Source: Ianthella basta
Taxonomy: Eukaryota > Porifera > Demospongiae > Verongiida > Ianthellidae
Length of the DNA stretch: 64,000 nucleotides
Assembly (NCBI GenBank): GCA_964019415.1
Contig: OZ025873.1
Span: 1,601,482-1,665,481 of the forward strand
Direction: 5' to 3'
The position numbers were made by a program, and so were the translations under genes. Positions 50,335-62,560 of this stretch are shown here, in pieces (the stretch's first letter is position 1; each line of letters starts with the position of its first letter). The notes under the pieces were generated by a model. The model saw only the letters and a program-made list of their open reading frames with translations. It had not been told where the DNA came from and did no database searches.

Positions 50335-50640
50335 CAACAGTCATGATGTTTGCATGTATATAACAGATTGTATCATTCTTGTCCCTGGAAGCCGTGCTGT
50401 TGTTCTTCACAGCCAGCACTGAAGGAAAACAGGATAATTCCTCTGCAGAGTTTCAGCAAATTACGACATAGAGTCCAGAGGAAAGTCAAGACAAAGTGCA
50501 CAGGTCATTGAGTTACTAATGTAAACCAGCCCTTCCCTTGTCCACATGTGCAAGTGGTCTACCATGACAGCAGCTCCTGAATGAAATGCACATCATCATT
50601 TCCAAATTGTATCCTATACAAGGAGTTGTGCATGCACACC
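50335..50640 (+). pseudogene. Exon-1 relic R8
   Basis: The leader gactgtcaacagtcatgatg precedes a signal-peptide-like stretch with an insertion, then GKQDNSSAEFQQ-like coding with stops. Blocks cagcccttcccttgtcc and gcaagtggtctaccatgac follow, and it ends at tacaaggagttgtgcatg, the relic break point. It is more diverged than R5 and resembles R11. Confidence 0.72.
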
Positions 50641-51134
50641 TGGCATTATACTTACAAGTGATGCGGTGTGTAAAATGCACCTATATACTGCAACAGTGTA
50701 ATACAGAAATGATCACAAAACACTGAATGGCTGCATTATAAGATGAACAATAGCATTGTCTCTGAACAATACAAAATGAATCCTGTAACTATTTCATTAT
50801 CTACACGTGTACCTACAATAATATTTCCATTATACTATTAGGATTGAACAATACGTATATGAAACTGACCAGTTGTGAGCATGTGATGTGGGTATGGTTG
50901 TACCTACTGCTGTGTTGTTTGCTATAATTATATGAATAGTACACTCTACATGCCAAGTTGCAGTTCATGATGGTTGTATACGACAGCATCTTCACTTTCA
51001 CTGATGAACAATGTTGGGAAATTGATATGTTACTATTCTATAGAATGTAGACAATTCAGATAGTACTAGTACGTAACAGCAACAACAGGCCCACCATCAT
51101 ATAATATCACTCTACAGTGATGGGTTGACTATCA

Positions 51135-52852
51135 ATGATCATGGTGCTCTTTCGTAAAGACCTCTTGTCCCTGGTAGCTGTGCTGTTGCTCTTCACAGCC
51201 AATGCTGAAGGAAGCTGTGTTAGTTCTTTTGCTGAATTTGAGCGAGTTGCAATTCATGGAAATGTGGCAAATCGGGAAGAAATACACAGGAGTTTCTTTG
51301 GTGTAAACCAGCGCTTTCCACTGTCTGTGCAAGTGATCTACCATGTTAACTCTAGCAATGGAACAGACACCATTATTTCAACTGACCCAAATTGTCCCCC
51401 TGGAAAGGAGATGTGGCTCTGGGTACCTTCACCTATCTTCCTCCTCCTTGAGCCCACTAAGTTGAATGAGTATGCTCTACGCACCATGAACTACTTCGCC
51501 AAATGGAATCCCCAAATAGCCAAAGTTTATGTACCAGAAATTTGTGACAGTGGAAACACTCAATTCAACATCCTCAATGAAATGACATCAAGGGTAAGCA
51601 GCTGTTGACCATGGTGCATTTTGCCATTGTACAATTATCTGAGTAAACACTGGCTAAAACACAAGTTCTTCATTTCTTTATACAGATACGGGTACACGCA
51701 CATGGGTTGGGCAAACACAGTGTGGAAGAGCAGGGATATGTGCTGAGAGGATGTGGGGAGGATGCAATAACAACACAGTTAAAACCAACTCAGCGTGACA
51801 ATAAAGGAAAGATCGCAGCCTACTCAATGGCATTACTTACAGTGTACATTGTAGGCACTTGCTTCCAGACTGCCATGGTCATGCTGGTGTCTGCATTGTT
51901 TCTTCACCTCAAGGGTAACAAAATCGCTCAACACACTTCAAATACATCATATGATCATTACGGATTATTCTGGGGCTATGTTGTAACATCGATAGCAGGA
52001 AACATAGTCCTAATCGTACACAGCATAATACTGGACAGACAAGGCTTTCAAAGTGGAGTGCTTGAGATACAGCTTTCAGTTTGTGCACATGTGGTACTGG
52101 TAGGAAGTGCATTGGTAGTTTCGCTCCTGATTGCATTGCATTTTGGACGTAAACTGCAGTTTTCCATTCCATCCATCTTCCTTTGGTGTCTTGTAATCCC
52201 ATGCTGCAACCAGAAAAGGTTGATGAAGAAAACAGTGCAGGTCCTGTCACTCTGGAGTGTTCTTTACTTTCAAGTAGTGATGGTGGGCTATGCAGATTAT
52301 ATATTCCTTGCTCTTCTCGCTACACCACATGCAGTCATTTCTGCATTCTTACCACTGCTGTTTGCCGCCTTCTGTAGCATACACTTCTTTGCTATCCTAT
52401 TCAAAAGCACTAAAACCAAAAGGAGCCCACAGCTGAAGTATACAGTTCTGTCTATCCTGATTAATGTAGCTCAGACACTGGTGTTCACAATTGCATTCGC
52501 AGCAGCATTCTGCTTTGGCTTGGTCATTTGTGCTGCCGGTGGTTTAGTCAACTATCGTGTCCAAGACAACAGCCTCTCCTCCACCCTTTCCACATTAGTT
52601 ACACCACTGGCTTTAGCTGTATTTGGATGGAGTTTACGCCAAGTTGGCTCCCAGTGGCTCAAGCTCCACATGTCTCAACCTGCACATGAAGCACCACCCG
52701 AGGAGCAGGGTCACAACCAGGAGCTATCCAGCAGTACTCATGCAGTGAATGATGTGGAAAGTACCAATGAGCGTGCTATCCCAATTATCAGTTGGCTACG
52801 ACAGCGAATTAGTGCCACCAAACATGCTGAGTATGAACCAATAGCTGATTAA
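51135..52852 (+). CDS. Array copy 14 (subfamily A), multi-pass membrane protein, up to 541 aa
   Basis: Exons 51135-51593 and 51686-52852, 92-nt intron. Starts are possible at 51135 (MIMVLFRKDLL) or 51141 (MVLFRKDLL); the second aligns better. It lacks the early signal-peptide cysteine of most copies. Ectodomain variants: HRSFFGVNQRF, IFLLLEPTK and NPQIAKVYVPE. Exon 2 begins IRVHAHGLGKHSVEEQG, and segment 1 has VGTCFQT with an extra cysteine. The most divergent variable segment follows (SIILDRQGFQSGVLEIQLSV). The tail ends LRQRISATKHAEYEPIAD. Confidence 0.87.
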
Positions 52853-54150
52853 GTGTTATAGGTTAGTTTTGCTGCAGCCAAAGCAATAACAGCAACTGCT
52901 GTACAGTGTGCATAATTATACCAGTCAGTTATACTGTAGGGGCTGTGACATTTGATACTGTACCATCATGTATATGTGTATATGTGCATCAAATATACTT
53001 TTATGTATAATTATGTGTGCTCAAATCACGTCAGGGTCACCAATTTAGCTAAACAACAATGTGACTTCAACTTCTCATTCCGCTACTGCAACCTTGAATG
53101 AATCGATCTCCCTGTAAGTCACCTACAACACATGGTGCACAAAACCATAATGATCACACGTGACGACTCAATCAAAAGGAAACAACTGATCTGCTAATCA
53201 TGCGCACCAAGTAGAAAACAGCCAACAGGGCATTACAATCACCTCATGCACGAAACATGTACAGATTCCACCAGTGGAACAGTGGCTTAGTTGAGATTAT
53301 ATATCACAGCACTCTTTGCAGCTCTGCAAGTGTACAACATTTTCAAGATTGCCTCTAGTACCAACAACATGAGTTCGAGTATGCACATTCACTGCTTCAT
53401 AAGCATTATGATCACCACCAGCTACATATCAGATGTACTGAACATAAAGGAACGTGCATGCAATTTAACATCACTATAGTTCAGCTTCTTGTTGCATCTA
53501 AGCAAGTGGAGAGGATATTTAATGCAATTCTCAGCTAGCCAAAGTGTAGACAAATGCCACTAACTCCGATCCTTTCGTGGCCAGGGTTCCATCCACTTCT
53601 CAATACAGCAATTATTATAATCATGGCAGTGTATTTAACCTGTGTAAACTAAGGCATGTTTGCACCATGAGCTATACTGCACGTACTACTAACGAAGGCT
53701 ACTATGTATACACATGATTTTCCAACTTAATTGTGCAGCACCTTGTATATGCTTCACCCTACCCTACCCTACCCTACCCTTCATCATACAGTATACATAC
53801 ATTATTCATATTACTCAATGAAGGGCACTACCTCATCACATGCCCATGAACACTGGAGTCTGAGTCATGAGATGTTGCCTTCTGCTGATGAATGGCAATA
53901 TGTGGATGCAACATGCAACATACATAGGGATGTACACACCTACTGGCTGTGCTGTTGGCCATGAATACAACACTGTTTGTACTGTACATATCACACTTTC
54001 AGTTTGACTGAATATGACATCAAATTCACCTTCATTGCATGACCAATTGGTGAATAGATATACATGCAATATAGAAAGTGGATTTCATGCAGAGAGCAAA
54101 GTATAGGTAGCGACAACAACAGGCACTCTGTTATGTCATAGAAGGCCGAC
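52853..54150. other. Array spacer with empty Helitron site and ACCCT expansion
   Basis: No gene. It contains parts of the spacer seen behind copies 6 and 10 (caggttccacc-like, ccagggttccatccacttct), then (ACCCT)5 at 53756-53780 where paralogues have a single unit. The uninterrupted Helitron target attattcatattactcaat follows at 53802-53820. Confidence 0.65.
53756..53780. repeat. (ACCCT)5 pentanucleotide repeat
   Basis: Five perfect ACCCT units occur where the paralogous spacers at 57600 and 61368 have one (taccctt). The unit differs from the metazoan telomere hexamer CCCTAA, so it is a local microsatellite expansion. Confidence 0.9.
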
Positions 54151-54440
54151 TGTTAACAGTCATGATACTATCTTGCAACAAATCCTAGTCACTTTTAGCT
54201 GTTCTGTTGCAGCTGTTCACAGCCAACACGTGCACTGTAGGAAGCCACAAATTCCTTTGCTGTGCTAATTATGATCTATGGAAAGGAATGTGAGGACAAA
54301 ATACACAGGAGATTCTATGGTGTAAATCAGCACTTACTCGATCTGTGCAAGTGATCTACCATGTCAAATTCAGCAATGGACCAAAAACACTATCACTTCA
54401 GCTGACCATATACCTGTATCACATAGAAGGAGATGTGCAT
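54151..54440 (+). pseudogene. Exon-1 relic R9
   Basis: It has the same structure as R5: ggccgactgttaacagtcat, decayed signal peptide, gccacaaattcctttgctg, then aaaatacacaggagattct, catttactc-like damage in FPLSV, and gatctaccatgtcaaattca. It ends at agaaggagatgtgcatac. R10 is its tandem duplicate 3.8 kb downstream. Confidence 0.78.
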
Positions 54441-55029
54441 ACACCTGAATATATGCATATGCATGTATGACGTGGTGTGTACAAGCCATCTATAGTGTAA
54501 CAGTAGAAATGATCACAAAACACTGCATGGCTACATTATAGGATGAACAATAGCATTGTCTCTGAACAATACAAATGAAACCTGCTGGCCTAGTCTACTG
54601 AATGCTTCATTGTCCATGCATGAATATACATAATTATATTAATTATAACACTACATGGCTGTATTATAGGATGAACTATAGCATTGTCTCTGAACAATAC
54701 AAATGAAACCTGCTGACCTGATCTACTGACTACTTCATTGTCCAGCATGCATGTATACATAATATTACATTATTCCATAATGAATACAGGACTCATCAAT
54801 ACATGTCAATCAGCATGAATAGAGCACTGCTGGTACATGGCATATCAAAGTTTCGAAATGGTTGTGTATGCCTACATATTCATTTTCACTGACTGACTGT
54901 GCCAGTGAATTGACACGTTACTACAGAATGTGGATGATTTCAGCGAGTACTAGTACATAACAGCAATATGTAATAGGCACACCATTATTCATGATCTCTA
55001 CAGTGGTCGGTCAACTGTCATGCCAGGTC

Positions 55030-56829
55030 ATGGTATTTTCTTGTAAAGAATTCTTGTCCCTGATAGCTGTGGTGTTGTTCTTCACAGACAACACTGAAGG
55101 AAGCTGTGTTAACTCCTTCACTGAATTTGAGAGAATTGCGATCTATGAAAATGAGACAAATCGGGAAGAAATACACAGGAGTTTCTATGACGTAAACAAG
55201 GCCTTTCCACTGTCTGTGCAAGTGGTCTACCATGTCAACTCCAGCAATGGAACAGACACCATCATTTCAACTGACCCAAATTGTCCCCCTGGGAAGGAGA
55301 TGTGGCTCTGGGTACCTTCACCTATCTTCATCTTCCTTGAACCCACTAAGCTGAATGAGTTTGCTCTACGCACCATGAACTACTTCACTAAATGGACACC
55401 ATCTAAGGCACACATTTATGTACCAGAAATTTGTGACAGTGGAAACACTCAATTCAACATCCTCAATGAAATGACATCAAGGGTAAGCAGCTGTCAACCA
55501 CATGGCACATTCTGCCATTGCAGAGTTATCCTGATCTCGAGTTTACGGTGGCTGAATACATGCGGTATAAATTGACTATACAATCCCTTTTGCAGTTAAA
55601 CTAAGATAACTATTATCTGGCAATATTTATACCTATTGACATTAATTTCTTCTTTTCTTTATATACAGATACAGACATATGGGTTGAACAATTACAGTGA
55701 GAAAGAGCAGGAATATGTACTGAGAGGATGTGGGGAGCATGCAATCACAACACTGTTGACAGCAACACAGCATAACAACAAACAAGAGCTCGCAGTCTTC
55801 TCAGTGGCATTAAACATAGTGTATGCTGCAGGCAATTACTTCCAGACTACCATGGTCATGCTGGTGTCTGCATTGTTCCTTCACTTTAAAGGAAACAAAA
55901 TCGCTCAGCACACCTCGCAAACGTCATATGATCATTACGGACTATTCTGGGGCTATGTTGTAACATCGATAGCAGGAAACATAGTCCTACTTACATACGG
56001 CTCAACACGGGCAAGACATGGCATTCTAAGTGGGGTGCTTAGCCTACAGTTAGCAGCCTATACATATGTGACACTAATGGTATTTGGATTGGTCGTTTCA
56101 CTGATAATTGCATTGCATTTTGGACGTAAACTGCAGTTTTCCATTCCATCCATCTTCCTTTGGTGTCTTGTAATCCCATGCTGCAATCAGAAAAGGCTGA
56201 TGAAGAAAACAGTGCAGGTTGCAGCACTCTGGAGCATCATTTACTTTCAGGCTACAGTGATGATCTATGCAGACTTTTTATTCTGTGCATTTCTTGCTAC
56301 ACCAGATGCAGTGGTCTCAGCGCTCTTGCCACTGCTGTTTGCTGTCTTCTGCAGCATACACTTCTTTGCTATCCTATTCAAAAGCCCTAAACTCAAAAGA
56401 AGTCAACAGCTGAAGTATGCAATTCTGTCCTTCCTGATCAATGCAACTCAGACACTGGTGTTCACAATTGCATTCGCAGCAGCATTCTGCTTTGGTTTGG
56501 TCATTTGCATTGCTGGTGGTTTAGTCAACTATCGTGTCCAAGACAACAGCCTCTCCCCCACCCTTTCCACATTAGTTACACCACTGGCACTTGCTGCATT
56601 TGGATGGTTTCTACGCCAAATTAGCTCCCAGTGGCTCAGGCTCCACATGTCTCAACCTGCACATGAAGCATCACATGAGGAGCGGGGTCACAACCAGGAG
56701 CTATCCAGCAGCACTCATGCAGTGAATGATGCGGAAAGTACCAATGAGCGTGCTATCCCAATTATCAGTTGGCTACGACAGCGATATAGTGCCCCCAAAC
56801 ATGCCCAGTATGAACCAATAGATAATTAA
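55030..56829 (+). CDS. Array copy 15 (subfamily C), multi-pass membrane protein, 537 aa
   Basis: Exons 55030-55482 and 55669-56829. The 186-nt intron is twice the usual length and lacks the early in-frame stop; read-through would add 30 residues before a stop. The signal peptide is MVFSCKEFLSLIAVVLFFTD. Variants: SFTEFERI, YDVNKAFPL (normally NQPFPL) and LNEFALRT. Exon 2 has NYSEKEQEYVLRGCGEH, an NYS glycosylation site, VQVAALWSIIYFQ in segment 5 and KSPKLKRSQQLKYAILSFL. The variable segment is STRARHGILSGVLSLQLAAY. The tail ends YEPIDN. Confidence 0.87.
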
Positions 56830-57974
56830 GTTCCATAGGCTATAGCTTTGTTGTTGCCAAAGCAATAACAACAACTGCTGTAGAGTGTGCATATACCAGT
56901 CAGTTATACTGTAGGGACTGTAGCATTATCATACAATAGCTAGCTAGCTACTAACCTTGGCATATACTGTAACCATATGCATCATGTATTCATCAAAGCA
57001 TGAATGTGTACACCATAATGATTAAATCTATGTACGTGAACAATGGTGGCAGTAATGTATAGTTAACATGATATTGGTGTGATGTGTGCACACACACATT
57101 TGGCTTGCAAGCAAACAAACATGGTGTGCTGATTTTCTACCTGGTGACACATGTGCACCAGATATATTGAAAACAGCCAAGAGGGCAGTGCAACCATGCA
57201 CTTCATGAAACATATACAGGTTCCACCATGGCTTGGCACACAGACTATCACAGTACCACTTACAGCTCAGAGAGGGTACAACAATATCAGATTGCCTCTA
57301 GTACAACACCATGAGCTTCAGTATAGCTAAACATTCACTGTGTGCAACATAATCATCGATCACCACCAGTCACATATCAGTTGTCTTCAATGTAGGCGAA
57401 TTTGCTCGCAACCTTCAACAATCCTGTAATTCAGCATCTAAGCAAGTGTTAAGGACTTGCAACGTTTAACAACTTCAGCAACTTGTAATACACCAGCCCT
57501 GCATGAGGACGAATTTGTGCTATGTACCAGACATACTTCTAAAGTATAAAATAATTATGCTGCTATTATAGTTTTCTGACTTGTGTAGCATGTTGTATAC
57601 CCTTCATCATACAGTACAATACATTATTCATATTACTCAATGAAGGGCACTACCTCATCACATGCCCATGAACACTGGAGTCTGAGTCATGAGATGTTGC
57701 CTTCTGCTGATGAATGGCAATGTGTGGATGCAATATCATACATAAGGGTGTACACACCTACTGGCTGAGCTGTTGGCCATGAATACAACACTGTTTGTAC
57801 TGTTCATATCACACTTTCAGTTTGACTGAATATGACATCAAATTCACCTTCATTGCATGACCAATTGGTGAATAGATATACATGCAATATAGAAAGTGGA
57901 TTTCATACAGAGAGCAAAGTATAGGTAGCGACAACAACAGGCACTCTGTTATGTCATAGAAGGCCGACTGTTAA
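56830..57974. other. Array spacer with empty Helitron site
   Basis: No gene. The post-stop block is followed by gctagctagctact, the CA-rich run, and caggttccacc. The sequence attattcatattactcaat near 57625 is an intact Helitron target. Duplicated at 60520-61730. Confidence 0.6.
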
Positions 57975-58262
57975 CAGTCATGATACTATCTTGCAACAAA
58001 TCCTTGTCACTTTTAGCTGTTCTGTTGCTGTTCACAGCCAACACGTGCACTGTAGGAAGCCACAAATTCGTTTGCTGTGCTAATTATGATTCATGGAAAA
58101 GAAAGTGAGGACAAAATACACAAGAGTTTCTATGCTGTAAATCAGCACTTACTCTGTCTGTGCAAGTGATCTACCATGTCAAATTCAGCAATGGACCAAA
58201 AACACTATCGCTTCAGCCGACCATATACCTGTATCACATAGAAGGAGATGTGCATACACCTG
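57975..58262 (+). pseudogene. Exon-1 relic R10
   Basis: Tandem duplicate of R9 with the same damage pattern (cagcacttactctgtctgtg) and end point (agaaggagatgtgcat). One base separates gattcatgg here from gatctatgg in R9. Confidence 0.78.
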
Positions 58263-58716
58263 AATATATGCATATGCATGTATGACGTGGTGTGTACAAG
58301 CCATCTATACTGTAACAGTAGAAATGATCACAAAACACTGCATGGCTGCATTATAGGATGAACAATAGCATTGTCTCTGAACAATACAAATGAAACCTGC
58401 TGACCTGATCTACTGACTACTTCATTGTCCAGCATGCATATATACATAATATTACATTATTCCATAATGAATACAGGACTCATCAATACATGTCAATCAG
58501 CATGAATAGAGCACTGCTGGTACATGGCATATCAAAGTTTCGAAATGGTTGTGTATGACAACATATTCATTTTCACTGACTGACAGTGCCAGTGAATTGA
58601 CACGTTACTACAGAATGTGGATGATTTCAGCGAGTACTAGTACATAACAGCAATATGTAATAGGCACACCATTATTCATGATCTCTACAGTGGTCGGTCA
58701 ACTGTCATGCCAAGTC

Positions 58717-60503
58717 ATGGCATTTTCTTGTAAAGAATTCTTGTCCCTGATAGCTGTGGTGTTGTTCTTCACAGACCACACTGAAGGAAGCTGTGTTAGC
58801 TCCTTTGCTGAATTTGAGAGAATAGCGATCTATGAAAATGAGACAAATCGGGAAGAAATACACAGGAGTTTCTATGGTGTAAACCAGCCCTTTCCACTGT
58901 CTGTGCAAGTGGTCTACCATGTCAACTCCAGCAATGGAACAGACACCATCATTTCAACTGACCCAAACTGTCCCCCAGGAAAGGAGATGTGGCTCTGGGT
59001 ACCTTCACCTATCTTCATCTACGTTGAACCCACTAAGTTGAATGAATATGCTCTACGCACAATGAACTACTTCAAAAAATGGACACCATCGAAGGCACAC
59101 ATTTATGTACCAGAAATTTGTGACATTGGAAACACTCAATTCAACATCCTCAATGAAATGACCTCAAGGGTAAGCAGCTGTCAACCACATGGCACATTCT
59201 GCCATTGCAGAGTTATCCTGATCTCGAATATATGGTGGCTGAATACATGTGGTATAAATTGAATATACAATCCCTTTGCAGTTAAACTAAAATAACTATT
59301 ATCTGGCAATATTTATACTTATTGACATTAATTTCATCTTTTCTTTATATACAGATACAGATATATGGGTTGAACAATTACAGTGAAAAAGAGCAGGAAT
59401 ATGTACTGAGAGGATGTGGAAAGCATGCCGACACAACACCATTTACAGCAACACAGCATGACAACAAACGAGAGCTCGCAGTCTTCTCCGTGGTATTAAA
59501 CATAGTGTATGGTGCAGGCAATTACTTCCAGACTGCCATGGTCATGCTGGTGTCTGCACTGTTTCTTCACTTTAAGGGCAACAAAATCGCTCAGCACACC
59601 TCACAAACATCATATGATCATTACGGATTATTCTGGGGCTATGTTGTAACATCGATAGCAGGAAACATAGTCCTACTCACATATGGCTCAACATGGGCAA
59701 GACATGGCATTCTAAGTGGGGTGTTTAGCCTACAGGTAGCAGCCTATGCACATGCAACACTGATGGTAGTTGGATCGATCGTTTCACTGATAATTGCATT
59801 GCATTTTGGACGTAAACTGCAGTTTTCCATTCCACCCATCTTCTTTTGGTGTCTTGTAATCCCATGCTGCAACCAGAAAAGGCTGATGAAGAAAACAGTG
59901 CAGGTCTTATCACTCTGGAGTGTCATTTACTTTCAGGCTGCGGTGATGGGCTATGCAGACTTCATATTCTTTGCTTTTCTTGCTACACCAGATACAGTGG
60001 TCTCAGCGCTCTTGCCACTGCTGTTTGCCGCCTTCTGTAGCATACACCTTTTTGCCATCCTATTCAAAAGCACTAAACTCAGAAGGAGTCCACAGCTGAA
60101 GAATACAGTTCTGTCTATCCTGATTAATGTAGCTCAGACACTGGTGTTCACAATTGCATTCGCAGCAGCATTCTGCTTTGGCGTGGTCATTTGTGTTGCT
60201 GGTGGTTTAGTCAACTATCGTGTCCAAGACAACAGCCTCTACCCCACTCTTTCCACATTAGTTACACCACTGGCACTTGCTGCATTTGGGTGGTCTCTAC
60301 GCCAAATTAGCTCCCAGTGGCTCAGGCTCCACATGTCTCAACCTGCACATGAAGCACCACCCGAGGAGCAGGGTCACAACCAGGAGCTATCCAGCAGCAC
60401 TCTTCCAGTGGATGATGCAGCAAGTACCAGTGAGCGTGCTATCTCAATTATCAGTTGGCTACGACAGCGATTTGGTGCCAACAAACAAACAGACCCAGTA
60501 TGA
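58717..60503 (+). CDS. Array copy 16 (subfamily C), multi-pass protein with altered C-terminus, 533 aa
   Basis: Exons 58717-59169 and 59355-60503; 185-nt intron without the early stop, as in copy 15. Compared with copy 10, a 4-bp insertion in the aacaaacaaacag stretch near 60481-60490 shifts the frame. The protein therefore ends FGANKQTDPV and loses the QYEPI motif, which remains readable in the next frame up to 60519. The rest is intact: signal peptide MAFSCKEFLSLIAVVLFFTD, IFIYVEPTKLN, MNYFKKWTPSK, four ectodomain cysteines, variable segment STWARHGILSGVFSLQVAAY and core variants SIPPIFFWC. The tail also has STLPVDDAASTSERAISII. It may be expressed with changed trafficking, or be an early pseudogene. 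Confidence 0.83.
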
Positions 60504-60519
60504 ACCAATAGCTAATTAA

Positions 60520-61729
60520 ATTCCATAGGCTATAGCTTTGATGTTGCCAAAGCAATAACAACAATTGCTGTAGAGTGTGCGTATGAATACCATGCAGTCA
60601 GTTATACTGTAGGGACTGTAGCATTATCATACAATAGCTAGCTAGCTACTAACCTTGACATTCACTGCACCATCATGTATTCATCAAAGTATGAATGTGT
60701 GTACACCATAATGATTAAATCTATGTGTGTGAGCAATGGTGGCAGTAATATAGTTAACATGATAGTGGTGCGTTGTGTCTACACACACATTTGGCTTGCA
60801 AGCAAACAAACATGGTGTGCTGGTTTGATGTGACACATGCATGCACCAGGTATAGAAAACAGCCAACATTGCAACCACTTCATGAAACATATACAGGTTC
60901 CACCATGGCTTGGCACACAGACTATCACAGTACCACTTACAGCTCAGAGAGGGTACAACAATATCAGGATTGCCTCTAGCACAACAACATGAGCTTCAGT
61001 ATAGCTAAACATTCACTGTGTGCAACATAATCATCGATCACCACCAGTCACATATCAGTTGTCTTCAATGTAGGAGAATTTGCCTGCAACCTTCAACATA
61101 TCCCTGTATATAGTTCAGCAACTTATTGCCTTTACTGCAGTTCTCCAAAGTATAGACAATGGCACTAACAAGGACCCTTTCATGGCCAGGGCTCCACCCA
61201 TTTCTCACTACGTACAGCAATTCCATTACTGTCAAGACAGTATCTTCAACCTACTGTATGTACACCAATCCTGCACGAGGACGAATTTGTGCTATGTACC
61301 AGACATACTTCTAAAGTATAATTATGCTGATATTATTGTTTTCTGACTTAATTGTGCAGCATGTTGTATACCCTTCATCATACAGTACATACATTAATCA
61401 TATTACTCAATGAAGGGCACTACCTCATCACATGCCCATGAACACTGGAGTCTGAGTCATGAGATGTTGCCTTCTGCTGATGAATGGCAATGTGTGGATG
61501 CAATATCATACATAAGGGTGTACACACCTACTGGCTGAGCTGTTGGCCATGAATACAACACTGTTTGTACTGTACATATCACACTTTCAGTTTGACTGAA
61601 TATGACATCAAATTCACCTTCATTGCATGACCAATTGGTGAATAGATACGTACTGTATAGAGAGTGGGTTTCAGAGAGCACAGCACATGGCAGCAACAAC
61701 AACAGGCACTCCAACAGTAGACTGGCTTC
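60520..61729. other. Array spacer with empty Helitron site
   Basis: No gene. A tandem duplicate of 56830-57974 up to about 61630, then diverging into a version related to that before copy 1 and relic R8 (gggtttcagagagcacagca). The uninterrupted Helitron target (attaatcatattactcaat, one mismatch) is near 61392. Confidence 0.6.
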
Positions 61730-62070
61730 CAACAGTCACATGTCACATGCTTGTAACAAATTATGGATCTTCTCTATAGCAGCTGCATGTGCTGTTGCTC
61801 TTCACAGCTAGCACTGAAGGAAGATGTGTTAGTTATACTTTGCTAAATTAGAGCTAGTAACCATTCATGGGGCCTCTGAGGAAATTCAAGTCAAATTACA
61901 TCAGTCATGGAGTTAATGACTAATTAATGACATATATATACCAGCCCTTCTCCTGTTCGCACGTGCAAGTGGACTACCATGTCAACTCCAGCAATGGAAT
62001 AGAAATTATCATTACAACTGTCCCAAACTGTACCCTATGGAAGTATATAGATGTGCATGCACCTGGTCAT
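61730..62070 (+). pseudogene. Exon-1 relic R11
   Basis: Leader ggcttccaacagtcacatgt, a damaged signal peptide, GRCVSY-like start with stops, a spaced-out middle containing ttaatgacatatatatacc, then cagcccttctcctgttcgc, gcaagtggactaccatgtca, NSSNGIEI and a final tatggaagtatatagatgtg break. Resembles R8. It lies about 500 bp upstream of copy 17. Confidence 0.72.
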
Positions 62071-62560
62071 ATACAAGATATTGTGTATAAAATGCCCCTA
62101 TACTGCAACAGTATAATATAAAAATGATCACAAAACACTGTATGGCTGCATTATACGATGAACTATAGCATTGTCTCTGAACAATACAAATGAAACCTGC
62201 TGACCTGTATGGAGTACTACTTCACTATCAATATACATACTTATAATATAATTTTCATAAGAACTGATCACTAATAAAATTGCCCCACTCTATGTGTACA
62301 TGTGACATAGTCATGTACCTAATGGCTGTGTTGTTTGCTATATTATATGAATAGTATACACTGTACATGGCAAATCAAAGTTGGCCATGATTGTGTATAT
62401 GACAACATCTTCACTTTCACTTACTGACATTGCCTGCAAATAGGAGTGCATGCTACATTACTACTGAATGTGGGTTCTCAGATAGTACTAGTTCCCAACA
62501 GCAGCAACAGCCACACCATTATAACATCTCTCTACAGTGGTGGGCCAGCTACCGACAGTC

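Noticed and set aside
53756..53780. Possible interstitial telomere
   Set aside because: The unit is the pentamer ACCCT, not CCCTAA, and paralogues carry one unit, so it is a local expansion.
59170..59262. Copy 16 and copy 15 exon 1 as free-standing genes extending into the intron
   Set aside because: Donor and acceptor sites match all paralogues in phase; the longer frame merely lacks the early intronic stop.
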